A DNA stretch of 46,868 nucleotides, from NCBI RefSeq assembly GCF_001908205.1, contig NZ_LGHL01000117.1, positions 1 to 46,868 on the forward strand. Reading direction: 5' to 3'. The stretch is from Bradyrhizobium sp. NAS80.1. GTDB lineage: Bacteria; Pseudomonadota; Alphaproteobacteria; Rhizobiales; Xanthobacteraceae. Numbering within the stretch: position 1 is the stretch's first letter; every line of letters starts with the position of its first letter. Shown in pieces: positions 31,531 to 41,162 of the stretch. The position numbers and the translations under genes were made by a program. The notes under the pieces are model-generated. The model was not told the DNA's origin and ran no database searches. It saw only the letters and a program-made list of their open reading frames with translations.

Positions 31531-32427
31531 ATGCAACAAAAAGCCGTCACCACTGATATCCTCGACATCGGCTATCTCGAATTCGGCGCGCCGGACGGCT
31601 GGCCCTGCATCATGGGCCACGGCTTCCCCTATGATGTGAACGCCTATGCCGAGGCCGCGCCGATCATCGCACGGGCGGGTGCGCGGGTGCTGGTGCCCTG
31701 GCTGCGTGGCTACGGGGCGACGCGATTTCGTTTCCCAGGGACGCTGCGTTCCGGCGAGCAGGCGGCGCTTGGCGCCGATCTCCTGGTCTTCATGGATGCG
31801 CTCGGCATCGAGCGTGCGGTCGTCGGCGGCTACGACTGGGGCGGGCGCGCGGCCTGCGTGGTCTCGGTGCTCAATCCCGAGCGCGTGATCGGGCTCGTCT
31901 CCGGCAATTCCTACAACATCCAGAACATCGCCCGCGCCATGGAGCCGGCTTCACCGTCGGAGGAGGCAGCGCTCTGGTATCAATATCTCTTCCACAACGA
32001 GCGCGGCCGCCGCGCGCTGGAAAGCAATCGGCGCGGTTTCGCGCGCCAGCTCTGGGCGATGTGGTCGCCGAAATGGACCTTCGACGACGCGACGTTCGAG
32101 AAGAGCGCGGTGTCGTTCGACAATCCTGATTTCGTCGATGTCGTCATCCACTCCTACCGCCATCGTTACGCGCTGGTTGCGGGCGATCCCGCCTATGCCG
32201 CGATCGAGGCGAAGCTTGCCGCGCAACCGCCAATCCGCGTCCCGACCATCGCGATCGACGGCGACAGCGACGGCGTCAACCCCGGCACCTCCCATCATGC
32301 GCGCAAGTTCGAGGTTTTTTTCGAGCGGCGCGTGTTCACCGGCGCCGGCCACAATCTGCCGCAGGAGCGGCCCGCCGAATGGGCGCAAGCCGTGCTCGAC
32401 ATACGCAAAGCGGCCGGACGGTCCTGA
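31531..32427 (+). CDS. alpha/beta hydrolase, epoxide hydrolase/dehalogenase type
   Basis: A 298-aa alpha/beta-hydrolase-fold enzyme. The oxyanion-hole motif is MGHGFPYD (His30-Gly31). The nucleophile elbow GGYDWGGRA places Asp102 where epoxide hydrolases and haloalkane dehalogenases have Asp (consensus GHDWGG), so ester hydrolysis by Ser is unlikely. The catalytic His is in GAGHNLPQE near 278. A helical cap occupies about 125-210. ATG 31531 was chosen by family fit; no strong ribosome site is seen, and the frame is open further upstream into the HD gene. Substrate unknown. Confidence 0.85.
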   Translation: MQQKAVTTDILDIGYLEFGAPDGWPCIMGHGFPYDVNAYAEAAPIIARAGARVLVPWLRGYGATRFRFPGTLRSGEQAALGADLLVFMDALGIERAVVGGYDWGGRAACVVSVLNPERVIGLVSGNSYNIQNIARAMEPASPSEEAALWYQYLFHNERGRRALESNRRGFARQLWAMWSPKWTFDDATFEKSAVSFDNPDFVDVVIHSYRHRYALVAGDPAYAAIEAKLAAQPPIRVPTIAIDGDSDGVNPGTSHHARKFEVFFERRVFTGAGHNLPQERPAEWAQAVLDIRKAAGRS

Positions 32428-32506
32428 TTTTCGCAATCGCAGGAACTTTTCGCGCGTCCCGTCGTCCAAATCCTTAGCTGCACGTTAAGCTGCCAGGGAG
32501 ATGTCC

Positions 32507-34031
32507 ATGAGCCAGGAAAGCAAACCGAGCGGCCCCGACCTGACCAAGGGCGTGTCGCTGACCGAGTTCAGGGACGGCAAGCTCCTCGGTCATGTCGGCG
32601 AGGAGGATGTTCTGCTGGTGCATGCCGGCAACGAGATCTTCGCGATCGAGCCCGCTTGCAGCCACTACCACGGCCCGCTCGCGGATGGGCTGGTGGTCGA
32701 CGACACCATCCGCTGTCCCTGGCACCACGCCTGCTTTTCTTTGCGCACCGGCGAGGCGGCCCGCCCGCCGGCGCTGAACGCGCTTGCGGTCTGGGAGGTC
32801 ACGCTTGATCGGGACCGGATCGTCGTCGAGCGCAAGCGTGAAGCGCCGAAGCCATCAGCATCTCATCGGAGCGCGCCAACGCCCGAAAAATTCGTGATTG
32901 TCGGCGGCGGCGCCGCCGGTTTCGCTGCGGCCGAGATGCTCCGGCGCGAGGGTTTTTCCGGCGCCATCACCATGCTCAGCAATGACGGTGCGATGCCGGT
33001 CGACCGGCCCAATCTCTCCAAGGACTATCTCGCCGGTAACGCGCCGGAGGATTGGCTGCCGCTGCGGGGGGGAGGACTACTATCAGGACGCGGGCATCGA
33101 CCTCAGGCTCAACACGAATGTGTTCGCGATCGATCCGGAGGCGCGGAGCGTGACGCTGGGCAACGGCGCCAAGCTGCCGTTCGACCGGTTGCTGCTCGCG
33201 ACCGGCGCCGAGCCGGTCAAACTGCAGATCCCCGGTGCCGACCAGCCGCATGTCCACACCTTGCGCTCCGTCGCCGACAGCCGTGCGATCATCAAGGCGG
33301 CCGGCAGTGCGAAGCGCGCGCTGGTGATCGGTGCCAGCTTCATCGGCCTCGAAGTTGCGGCCTCCTTGCGGGCGCGCAAGCTCGAGGTGCACGTGGTCGC
33401 GCCGGAGGAACGGCCGATGCAGCGCGTTCTCGGATCGGAGATGGGCGACTTCATTCGCGCGTTGCACGAAGAGAACGGCGTCAACTTTCACCTCAAGGAC
33501 ACGGTCGAGAAGCTCGAAGGCACGCGCGCGACGCTGAAGAGCGGGCGTGTGATCGATGCGGACCTCGTCGTGGTCGGCATCGGCGTCAAGCCGCGCCTTG
33601 CGCTCGCCGAGCAGGTAGGGCTTGCGATCGATCGCGGCGTGAGCGTGAATGAATATCTCGAGACCAGTGCATCGGGCATCTTCGCTGCCGGCGACATCGC
33701 ACGCTGGCCCGACCCGCATTCGGGCCAAAACATCCGCGTCGAGCACTGGGTGGTGGCGGAGCGCCAGGGGCAGGCCGCCGCGCGCAACATGCTGGGACGG
33801 CAGGAGCGGTTCGACGCCGTGCCGTTCTTCTGGTCCCAGCACTACGACGTTCCGATCAACTATGTCGGCCATGCCGAGAGCTTTGACGACATCGCGATCG
33901 ACGGCAGCATTTCCGGAAAGGATTGCCTGCTGAAATACCGCAAGGGCGGCCGTGTGCTCGCGATTGCTTCGATTTATCGCGATCTCGACAATCTCAAGGC
34001 CGAGCTCGAGATGGAGCGATCACGGGTCTGA
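32507..34031 (+). CDS. Rieske-FAD ferredoxin reductase-like oxidoreductase, interrupted by a one-base insertion
   Basis: The N-terminal Rieske domain (~1-110) has CSHYHG and CPWHHACFS, the Cys2His2 ligands of a [2Fe-2S] cluster. An AIF/ferredoxin-reductase-type flavoprotein follows, with FAD motif VIVGGGAAGFAAAEM, NAD motif LVIGASFIGLEVAASL and the second FAD segment FAAGDIARWPDP. It would pass electrons from NAD(P)H through FAD, perhaps to an oxygenase. The frame shifts inside the run of seven G at 33066-33072; removing one G restores PLRGEDYYQDAG and a 507-aa protein. ATG 32507 has AGGGAG six bases upstream. As written, only the Rieske domain and the first FAD motif would be made. Confidence 0.92.
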
Positions 34032-34157
34032 GACGCATTTTCTCTTGATTTGCGTCAATGTTGCTGCCGGCGGGGGCTGCTCTGCTGGCTATTGTCCCGG
34101 CGCACGCCCGTGCTATCCTGAATTGTGCCTCCGGGCTTCACATGCAGGAGTGGCGTC

Positions 34158-34733
34158 ATGACAAGTGCTTCGGATACCCCTCAACATCTTGGCCTCGGCT
34201 CCGGCATCGCCGCGGTGCGTGGCAAATGGGGCTGGATCGTCGCCCTTGGCGTCGTCTACCTCATCGCCGGCTTCATTGCGCTCGGCAGCGTGGTGATGGC
34301 GACGGTGGCGAGCGTGATCGTGGTCGGCGCGATGATGATCGTCGCTGGCATTTTCGAAATCATCGGCGCATTCCAGCTGAAAAGCTGGGGCAAGTTCCTG
34401 ATTTGGGCCTTGCTCGGCGTGCTCTACGTCGTCGCCGGCTTCCTGACCTTCGAGAACCCGCTGCTCGCGGCAGTCCTGCTGACGCTCTTTCTGGGGGCCG
34501 CGCTGATCGCCTCGGGCGTGGTCCGGCTGTTCCTGGCCTTCAGCATGACGCGTGAAAGCCCGTGGGTGTGGGTGGCGCTGTCAGGCGCCATCACGCTGCT
34601 GCTCGGTTTGCTGATCGTGGCACGCTGGCCGGTAAACAGCGTCTACATCCTCGGCCTGTTCCTCGGCATCGACCTGGTCATGGCGGGAGTCGGTTGGGTC
34701 AGCCTGGGCTTCAGCCTGCGGCGACGCCATTAG
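34158..34733 (+). CDS. HdeD/DUF308-family membrane protein
   Basis: A 191-aa protein with about six hydrophobic helices and a pseudo-repeated pattern: GVVYLIAGFIAL, GAMMIVAGIFEIIGAF, LLGVLYVVAGFLTF, GAALIASGVVRL and ALSGAITLLLGLLI. This two-helix repeat is typical of the HdeD/DUF308 family, linked to acid resistance in E. coli. ATG 34158 follows AGGAG with seven bases spacing. The small LapA-domain protein follows 24 bp later and may be co-expressed. Confidence 0.88.
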   Translation: MTSASDTPQHLGLGSGIAAVRGKWGWIVALGVVYLIAGFIALGSVVMATVASVIVVGAMMIVAGIFEIIGAFQLKSWGKFLIWALLGVLYVVAGFLTFENPLLAAVLLTLFLGAALIASGVVRLFLAFSMTRESPWVWVALSGAITLLLGLLIVARWPVNSVYILGLFLGIDLVMAGVGWVSLGFSLRRRH

Positions 34734-34757
34734 GGCTCGCCCGGAAGGGGATCACTC

Positions 34758-34982
34758 ATGCGTTGGCTTTATCTGGCCGTCATCGTGCTATTTGCCGCGG
34801 CGACGATCATCTTCGCCGCGCAGAATTTCGAGACTGTCACGATCTCGTTCTTCAGGATGAATCTCAGCCTCCCGCTCGCCGTCCAGACCATCGTGGTCTA
34901 TCTGCTGGGCGCTGCGACCGGCGGCAGCGTGTTCGCCCTGCTGCGGCGCTCGTACACGGGTTCGCAGCGAAGCGTCGAATGA
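34758..34982 (+). CDS. LapA-domain (DUF1049) small membrane protein
   Basis: Seventy-four residues with two membrane helices: WLYLAVIVLFAAATIIFAA (3-21) and a second at about 43-62. NxxxVTISFFRMNLSLPLAV between them is the characteristic LapA/DUF1049 segment (AxQNxxxVxxxF). Proteins of this family are inner-membrane components with a role in lipopolysaccharide assembly in enterics. GGAAGGGG lies upstream of the ATG. Confidence 0.85.
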   Translation: MRWLYLAVIVLFAAATIIFAAQNFETVTISFFRMNLSLPLAVQTIVVYLLGAATGGSVFALLRRSYTGSQRSVE

Positions 34983-35102
34983 ACCAGCAACTCGACGCAA
35001 GACCATCTTGCGGAACTCCGCTGAGCTGACGCGCTGACAAGAAGCAGCGCGCCGCGCGTTCGCCTCATGACGTCGCGCGACGATAATCATCGGGGAGAAA
35101 TC

Positions 35103-36314
35103 ATGAAAGCCGCTTTGGCCCTGGCCGCAGCGTTGGCCGCTGCCTGTTTGTCCACGCGCGTTTCCGCGCAAAAATCCTACGGTCCCGGCGTCAGCGACAC
35201 CGAGATCAAGATCGGCAACACCATGCCCTATAGCGGCCCTGCCTCGCCGCTCGGCATCACCGGCAGGGTGATCGCGGCCTATTTCGACGAGGTCAACGAG
35301 AAGGGCGGGGTCAACGGCCGCAAGCTCAATCTGCTGTCGCTGGACGACGCGTTCTCGCCGCCGAAGACCATGGAAGCGGCGCGGCGGCTGGTCGAGGGCG
35401 ACGGCGTCGCCTTCATTTTTGCGACCATGGGCACCGCGCCGAGCTCGGCGATCGCAAAATATCTCAACAGCAACAAGGTGCCGCAGCTCTTCCTGATCAG
35501 CTCGGCCTCGAAGTGGAACGATCCCGCCAACATGCCCTGGTCGATGGCGCTGCCCTGGGCGCCGAACTACACCAGCGAGGCCGCCATCGACGTTGCCTAT
35601 GCTCGCGCCAAGAACCCGAATGCGCGCTTTGCGGTGCTTTATCAGAACGACGACGCCGGCAAGGAATATCTGCGCGGCGTCAAGGAGGCGCTCGGCACTG
35701 AGGCCGACAAGGCGATCGCGATGGCGTCGAGCTTCGAGGTCACCGACCCCACGGTCGATTCCCAGGTGCTGACGCTCGCCAACACCAAGGCCGACGTCTT
35801 CATGATCTATTCGGTGACGCCGCGCGCCTGCGCGCAGGCGATCCGCAAGGCGCATGAGGTCGGCTGGCAGGCGACGCGCTTCCTCGCCAGCGGCTGCGCC
35901 AACAAGGCAACCGTGATGGTTCCTGCGGGCCTCGATGCCGGCAAAGGCGTGCTGTCGCTCGGCTCGCTCAAGCCGTTCGTGGCCGAGCCGAAGGATGATC
36001 CGGCGATGTCGGCCTATATCGACTTCATGAAGAGGCGGCTGCCCAACGCCGACGTCAACAATGTCGCCGGCCTCTATGGCTACACCGTCGCCGAGGCGCT
36101 GGTCGTCCTGCTCAAGCAGTGCAAGGACAATCTTACGCGCGAAAACATCATGTCGCAGGCAACCAACCTGAAGAACGTGCCGCTGTCGCTGCTGATGCCC
36201 GGCATCACGCTCAACACCACGCCGCAGGATTTCCGCCCCATCAAGGACGGCTATATGCTCCAGTTCGACGGCAACGACTGGATCGTGGCGAGCGAGCTCC
36301 TGCGCGGGACGTGA
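35103..36314 (+). CDS. HAAT-type ABC transporter substrate-binding protein (orphan)
   Basis: A 403-aa periplasmic protein with a Sec signal (MKAALALAAALAAACLSTRVSAQ) and the type I binding-protein fold: DTEIKIGNTMPYSGPASP, VNGRKLNLLSLDDAFSPPKT, and YGYTVAEALVVLLKQC near the end. It starts at ATG 35103 behind GGGGAG. No permease or ATPase genes lie beside it, so it must use a transporter encoded elsewhere, possibly the liv operon at 18-23 kb. An acyl-CoA dehydrogenase gene follows after a repeat, hinting at a carboxylic acid ligand; this is inference. Confidence 0.9.
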   Translation: MKAALALAAALAAACLSTRVSAQKSYGPGVSDTEIKIGNTMPYSGPASPLGITGRVIAAYFDEVNEKGGVNGRKLNLLSLDDAFSPPKTMEAARRLVEGDGVAFIFATMGTAPSSAIAKYLNSNKVPQLFLISSASKWNDPANMPWSMALPWAPNYTSEAAIDVAYARAKNPNARFAVLYQNDDAGKEYLRGVKEALGTEADKAIAMASSFEVTDPTVDSQVLTLANTKADVFMIYSVTPRACAQAIRKAHEVGWQATRFLASGCANKATVMVPAGLDAGKGVLSLGSLKPFVAEPKDDPAMSAYIDFMKRRLPNADVNNVAGLYGYTVAEALVVLLKQCKDNLTRENIMSQATNLKNVPLSLLMPGITLNTTPQDFRPIKDGYMLQFDGNDWIVASELLRGT

Positions 36315-36358
36315 GACGCAGACTGGCTATCGAGGTTGAGAAGCGGTCTCTGACGGCG

Positions 36359-36486
36359 CATCCTTCGAGACGCCCGCTTTCGCGGGCTCCTCAGGATGAG
36401 GGCGGAGTCCGCGGGGGCAGGTTCAACAGGCGCGAATACCGCTCAGCCTCACCCTGAGGAGACTGCGAAGCGGTCGTCTCGAAGGG
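36359..36486. repeat. CATCCTTCGAGACG-type inverted intergenic repeat
   Basis: The left arm (36359-36401) begins CATCCTTCGAGACGCCCGC and ends CTCCTCAGGATGAGG. The right arm (36447-36486) begins CCTCACCCTGAGGAGACTGC and ends TCTCGAAGGG, and is its near reverse complement. The left arm also contains an internal CCCGCTTTCGCGGG hairpin. This form is widespread between Bradyrhizobium genes. It lies between the orphan binding protein and the acyl-CoA dehydrogenase. Confidence 0.82.
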
Positions 36487-36552
36487 CGAGGCGTGCGCTC
36501 CACCTACCGCGGAAGGCCAAGTGAGATCACCCTTGGCGAACAGGAGAACACC

Positions 36553-37770
36553 ATGGACTTTCAACACTCCGCGCGTTCGCTGGAGCTCCAGGAGCGCGTC
36601 CGCCAGTTCATGCGGACGCATGTCGAGCCGGTCGAGGAGCTATATTACGAGCAGGTCAAGCCGGAAGCTGCGCGCTACAAGACGCCTCAGGTGCTGCAGG
36701 ACCTGAAGCGGATCGCGCGGGAGCAGGGGCTCTGGAACCTGTTCCTGTCGGGCGAGCACGGCCCGGGTCTTTCGAATCTCGAATATGCGCCCGTGAAGGA
36801 GATCATGGGCCGCATCCTCTGGGCGCCCGAGGTCTTCAACTGCTCGGCGCCCGACGTCGGCAACATGGAGGTGCTCGCCAATTACGGCACGAAAGCGCAG
36901 CAGGAGCGCTGGCTGAAGCCGCTTTTGGAGGGGCGCATCCGTTCCGGCTTCTCGATGACGGAGCCGCAGGTCGCCTCCAGCGATGCCACCAACATCCAGT
37001 GCGCGATCAGGCGCGACGGCAGCGACTACGTCATCAACGGCCGGAAATGGTTCACCTCCGGCGCGATGAACGAGGATTGCGAGATCCTGATCGTGATGGG
37101 CAAGACCGCGCCCGACGATCCCGACCGCCATCGCCAGCAATCCATGATCCTGGTGCCCAGAAACACGCCGGGCGTCCGCATCGTCCGCGACATGCTCACT
37201 TATGGTTACGATGATGCGCCGGTTGGCCACCCCGAGATCGTCTACGAGAACGTCCGCGTGCCCGCCGAAAACGTTCTGCTTGGTGAGGGCCGTGGCTTCG
37301 AGATCGCGCAAGGTAGGCTCGGTCCGGGTCGCATCCACCATTGCATGCGCCTGATCGGCTGCGCTCAGCGCGCGCTGGAGTTGATGTGCCAGCGGTCGGT
37401 CTCGCGCGTCGCCTTCGGCAAGCCGCTTGCCGAGCAGGGCTCGGTGCGCGAGGACATCGCAAATTCCTTCTGCGAGATCGCGCAGGCGCGGCTGCTCACG
37501 CTGCAAGCCGCCGACAAGATGGACCGCGAAGGCAACAAGGCCGCGCGCGACCTGATCGCGGCGGCGAAGATCGTCGTGCCCAGCATGGCCGCCCGCGTCA
37601 TCGACCGCGCCATCCAGATCCACGGCGCCGCCGGCGTCTCGCAGGACACGTTCCTCGCCCGCGCCTATGTCTACGCCCGCTTCATCCGCATTGGCGACGG
37701 CCCCGATCAGGTGCATCTCGCCGCCGTCGGCAAGGAGCTGATCAAGCGCGGCGGCGTAATGGCAGGGTGA
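36553..37770 (+). CDS. acyl-CoA dehydrogenase
   Basis: A 405-aa flavoenzyme that introduces the alpha-beta double bond into an acyl-CoA. FSMTEPQVASSDATNI and KWFTSGA are the FAD/substrate segments of the middle domain; the C-terminal helical domain has HGAAGVSQDTFLARAY where most acyl-CoA dehydrogenases have HGGxGY. This variant and the N-terminal EELYYEQVKPEAAR segment point to the ACAD10/11-like subfamily. The catalytic carboxylate cannot be assigned by eye. ATG 36553 has AGGAGA five bases upstream. Confidence 0.92.
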   Translation: MDFQHSARSLELQERVRQFMRTHVEPVEELYYEQVKPEAARYKTPQVLQDLKRIAREQGLWNLFLSGEHGPGLSNLEYAPVKEIMGRILWAPEVFNCSAPDVGNMEVLANYGTKAQQERWLKPLLEGRIRSGFSMTEPQVASSDATNIQCAIRRDGSDYVINGRKWFTSGAMNEDCEILIVMGKTAPDDPDRHRQQSMILVPRNTPGVRIVRDMLTYGYDDAPVGHPEIVYENVRVPAENVLLGEGRGFEIAQGRLGPGRIHHCMRLIGCAQRALELMCQRSVSRVAFGKPLAEQGSVREDIANSFCEIAQARLLTLQAADKMDREGNKAARDLIAAAKIVVPSMAARVIDRAIQIHGAAGVSQDTFLARAYVYARFIRIGDGPDQVHLAAVGKELIKRGGVMAG

Positions 37771-37858
37771 GAGTTGTCAGTTGGCCGCAAGTGCGGACGC
37801 TGCTGTTGTCTTTTGGCGCGGTCCGCCTCGGGCAGACCGCGCCAACAGCATCTCACGA

Positions 37859-39014
37859 TCAGGCGCGTGAGAGCGTATCGAGCTTTCCGCGAAGCTCATC
37901 GATCGTTGGCTTCGCGATGTCGCCAACTCCGGGGACCGCCAGCACCTTGTCGCACATCTGGTTGATGGTCGGCGTTGCTGCCGCGATCAACTTGGCAAGA
38001 GCGCTCTTGCCTTCGGGGCTGAGCTTCGTCGCGAGGTCGCCGACGTCATTTAATTGGGTCGCTGCTTCCCGAAGCTTGGGAAGGGCGGCCTGGGCGGAGG
38101 TGGCATCCGTGATGGTTGGCAGCACGGATCGCAAGGTGCTCATCGACGAGTTGACCTGGCTCGCCAGATTCACTCCTCCAATCGTCAGATCTGGCGGCGC
38201 CAGACCCACGGTTCCGGTCGGGGACTGCACTGCGGCAGGACGCGGCAAGTCGGCCACGGTTTCGTTGGCCTGGCGCCCGGTGGCATACCAGAGAACTCCA
38301 CCCAATACGACCAGGGCGGCCAACCAATACGGCCATTGCGACGATGCTGCGCTCGATGCGGCCTGAGCTGCCCGACTGGCTCCGGCAATTGTACGCTCCG
38401 AGGCGTCGGCAACTCGGCTTCCGGCAGCCGAAGCGGCTGCGGCACCGCTGCGAACGGTTCCCGCTGCGCTGTCGATGAGGCCGGCAGCGCTCAACTGATC
38501 GGCTAGGCCGGAGGGAATAGCCGCGGTGATCTGATTTTTTTGCGAGCCGAGGAGCGAGGCCAGCCCGCTTGCATCGAGGCCCGCACTGCGCTGGTGTTGA
38601 CTCAACGTCCCGAGAACTACGGGGGCGAGCATACCGAGTAGCGACTTGCTGGACCCCCCCGTCGAATCCTGCGAACTTGCCGATCGACTGCGCTATCGCG
38701 TCCGTTGCTCCGCCGCCGAACAGGCCGGACAACAGGCTCGATCCGGTTTCCACGAGCGTGTTCTGACCGGAACCGCCGATGAGGCTCTTGAAATTCTCCA
38801 GCGATCCAGGCTGCTGCTGCGCCAACGTGTTGGAGAGTTGGCGCGCCCCGTTGGGAGTGGAGGCCACATCCGCGAGACCTGCAAGCAGAGCGGGGACGGC
38901 GCCTCCAATTGCCTTTTGCGCGAGATTGCGATCAACGCCTAGCGCAGAAGCGATTTTTGCGATCATGTCAGGGGTCAGGAACTGCATCACAACAGCGATG
39001 AGATTGGTTGCCAT
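37859..39014 (-). CDS. DUF937-family protein, interrupted by a one-base insertion
   Basis: The N-terminal ~150 residues match DUF937: FLTPDMIAKIASALGVDRNLAQKAIGG (given here in part), ALLAGLADVAST and LLSGLFGGG. The C-terminal half, in another frame, contains ASLLGSQKNQI, a membrane helix near WPYWLAALVVLGGVLWYA and a helical tail with PTINQMCDKVLAVPGVGDIAKP. The break is at the run of seven C (plus strand) at 38654-38660; removing one restores AGFDGGSSKSLLGMLAP and a 384-aa protein. GGAGAG precedes the ATG at 39014. Function unknown; the layout suggests an anchored envelope protein. Confidence 0.8.
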
Positions 39015-39487
39015 GCGATCTCTCCATTTTGCTTTTGGTTGTGAGGTGAGTTGTCTCCTTGGCTCCGATGCTGCGGCTTGGTCACGCTAGCCGCATTATG
39101 TCTGGCGACTGGCCGCATCAGAAATTGTAGTTCGGGATTGGGCAAGTGAAGCGATCTGGCAGACCGTGTGTCTCGGCAACAGATTTGCGTGACTTGCCAA
39201 TCGATCCGTTCATCGTGACCAAGCGGCATGTGCACGCCCAAATCTCCGGCCTGTCTAGTCACAACACGGAGAGCGAGTGGCGCGGAGGATCTACATCCGA
39301 GGCACTATGCAGTTTAGGCCAAATGGGGCACCCGGTCCGCGTTCTGCGAATGCGCGCTCTCGGCCGGCCGAGCTTCCACCCTCGCGGGTGCCGGCGGGGT
39401 GATCTGCGTTAGCCGCCGATGACAACCCTCCTGAACTCGGGCATGACCCTGGCAAGGGCAAAAATGCCTCGAGATCGGGAGGACTGC
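39015..39487. other. 473-bp divergent intergenic region, no supported gene
   Basis: Separates the divergent DUF937 and enoyl-CoA hydratase genes. Open frames of 88-107 codons exist on both strands but have no ribosome sites and no recognisable protein character. GGGAGGA at 39477-39483 is the ribosome site of the hydratase. A GC-rich dyad near 39360-39400 (CCGGCCGAG, CGCGGGTGCCGG) is weak. Confidence 0.4.
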
Positions 39488-40324
39488 ATGAGCTACCAGC
39501 ACATCATCGTCGACGACCCGCGTCCGCGCGTCCGGCGCATCACCTTGAACCGTCCGGAGAAGCGCAATGCGCTGAACAATCGCTTGCGCAGTGAAATCTT
39601 CGAGGTGCTCGAGCAGGCTGATCGCGATCCCGACGTTTCGATTTCGATTCTGCGTGGCGCAGGCTCGTGCTTTTCGGCAGGCTATGATCTCTCCGCCGAC
39701 AATCGCGTCGACCAGCCCTATCACTCGGCGTCCGGACCGGGCCAATGGTCGCGCCACGTGGTCGAAGGCTGGTTTAAGATCTGGGATCTCGCCAAGCCCG
39801 TGATCGCGCAGGTGCACGGCTACTGCCTCGCCGGGGGCACCGAGCTCGCCACCGCCTGCGACGTCGTCTACGTCGCCGACGACACGCAGATCGGCTATCC
39901 GCCGGTGCGGCTGATGAGCCCGCCCGACATGCAGTATCATCCCTGGCTGGTCGGCATGCGCCGCGCGATGGAATTGATGCTGACAGGCGATGCGATGTCC
40001 GGCCGCGAAGCCGCCGAATGGGGTTATGCGACGCGATCCTTCCCACTCGCGGAGCTGGACGAGAAGACGCTCGATTTCGCCGAGCGCGCTGCCAAGGTGC
40101 CGGTCGAGCTGCAGCAGCTCAACAAGCGCAGCGTGCACCGTGCGATGGAGATCATGGGTGCCCGCGCCGCCATCCGCGCCGGCACCGAGATACAGGCTCT
40201 GGCCTTCACGACCGAGGCGAGCAAGGCCTACATGGCCGGTTTCCGCCGCGATGGCGCTAGCGTGAAAGCCCAACTCGACCAGCGCGACACGACGTTCGGG
40301 GATTATCGGACGAAGAAGGAGTGA
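39488..40324 (+). CDS. enoyl-CoA hydratase/isomerase-family protein
   Basis: A 278-aa crotonase-fold enzyme. RITLNRPEKRNALN is the N-terminal signature; oxyanion-hole segments are GSCFSAGYDLS (~64) and GYCLAGGTELATACD (~112). The Glu of GGTELA is in the usual first catalytic position, while the second position reads MSPPDMQY without an obvious Glu, so it may act as isomerase or on an unusual acyl-CoA and not as a classical hydratase. ATG 39488 follows GGGAGGA at four bases. Confidence 0.9.
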   Translation: MSYQHIIVDDPRPRVRRITLNRPEKRNALNNRLRSEIFEVLEQADRDPDVSISILRGAGSCFSAGYDLSADNRVDQPYHSASGPGQWSRHVVEGWFKIWDLAKPVIAQVHGYCLAGGTELATACDVVYVADDTQIGYPPVRLMSPPDMQYHPWLVGMRRAMELMLTGDAMSGREAAEWGYATRSFPLAELDEKTLDFAERAAKVPVELQQLNKRSVHRAMEIMGARAAIRAGTEIQALAFTTEASKAYMAGFRRDGASVKAQLDQRDTTFGDYRTKKE

Positions 40325-40396
40325 GCAGAGGCGCCCGTCGGCGTCCAGCGGTATCGCGGTTGGGCGTCGGCCGATAGCATGGAGGGACGATGAGGC

Positions 40397-40945
40397 ATGA
40401 TTGACCGACCAGCTATGCTCATAGTCTTCGGCGGTCTTCCCGGCACCGGGAAGACTACACTATCTCGGGAGCTGTCCAGACGGCTCGCGGCTACGTATCT
40501 CCGTGTCGACGCCATTGAACAGACCTTGCGCGCGGAGGGCCATGAAGTCGGTCCGATGGGCTACGCCATAGCCAACGCCTTGACAGCTGAAAATCTCAAG
40601 CTCGGCGGTGTGGTTGTCGCGGACTGCGTAAATCCGGTACTGGCAAGCCGCGACGGCTGGCGGCAAACTGCTCTGCAAAGATCGGCACGCATCGCCGAGA
40701 TCGAAGTGATTTGCAGCAACGTGGCCTTGCACCTGCAGCGGGTAGAAGGTCGTACGTCTGACATCGTTGGCCTCAAACTGCCAACCTGGAACGACATAGT
40801 CAGCCGACATTACGAGCCGTGGGATCGAGACCGTTTGGTGCTCGATACGGCCAGCGGTTCAATCGATCATCTGCTCGAACAGGCGGAGATCTATCTTCGC
40901 GACGAGATCGGGTGGTCCGCCGCTGGCCGTTCGCCCACTTGGTAG
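40397..40945 (+). CDS. P-loop small-molecule kinase (AAA/APS-kinase-like)
   Basis: A 182-aa P-loop protein with Walker A GGLPGTGKTT (12-21), an acidic Walker B-like VVVADCVNP and helical C-terminus. DAIEQTLRAEG after the second strand is a typical nucleoside/small-molecule kinase substrate region. The fold is close to adenylylsulfate kinase, chloramphenicol phosphotransferase and zeta-toxin kinases. No antitoxin-like gene is adjacent, so a toxin role is not supported. Codon use is slightly less GC-biased than that of its neighbours. Start ATG 40397 has GGAGGG about 12 bases upstream. Confidence 0.75.
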   Translation: MIDRPAMLIVFGGLPGTGKTTLSRELSRRLAATYLRVDAIEQTLRAEGHEVGPMGYAIANALTAENLKLGGVVVADCVNPVLASRDGWRQTALQRSARIAEIEVICSNVALHLQRVEGRTSDIVGLKLPTWNDIVSRHYEPWDRDRLVLDTASGSIDHLLEQAEIYLRDEIGWSAAGRSPTW

Positions 40946-41162
40946 GGCGAGACCGCCATGCCCGCCACGAGGGCAGGGCGGTCCGTGACGATGTCGAGAC
41001 CTGCTTCAACCGCCCGATCAGGTGCACTTCGCCGGGCCCGTCGCCCCATCCACCGTTGATCTACGTCAATATCACCTTGCCTCCGGCGCTCACGTTGTCG
41101 TCAGCCGCCACTGACGCGGCCCCATCACCTAATTGTTCGTCAGCGCGATGAGGAGGATCACC

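Noticed and set aside
40397..40945. Zeta-toxin reading of the P-loop kinase
   Set aside because: No antitoxin-like gene is adjacent and the motifs equally fit general small-molecule kinases.
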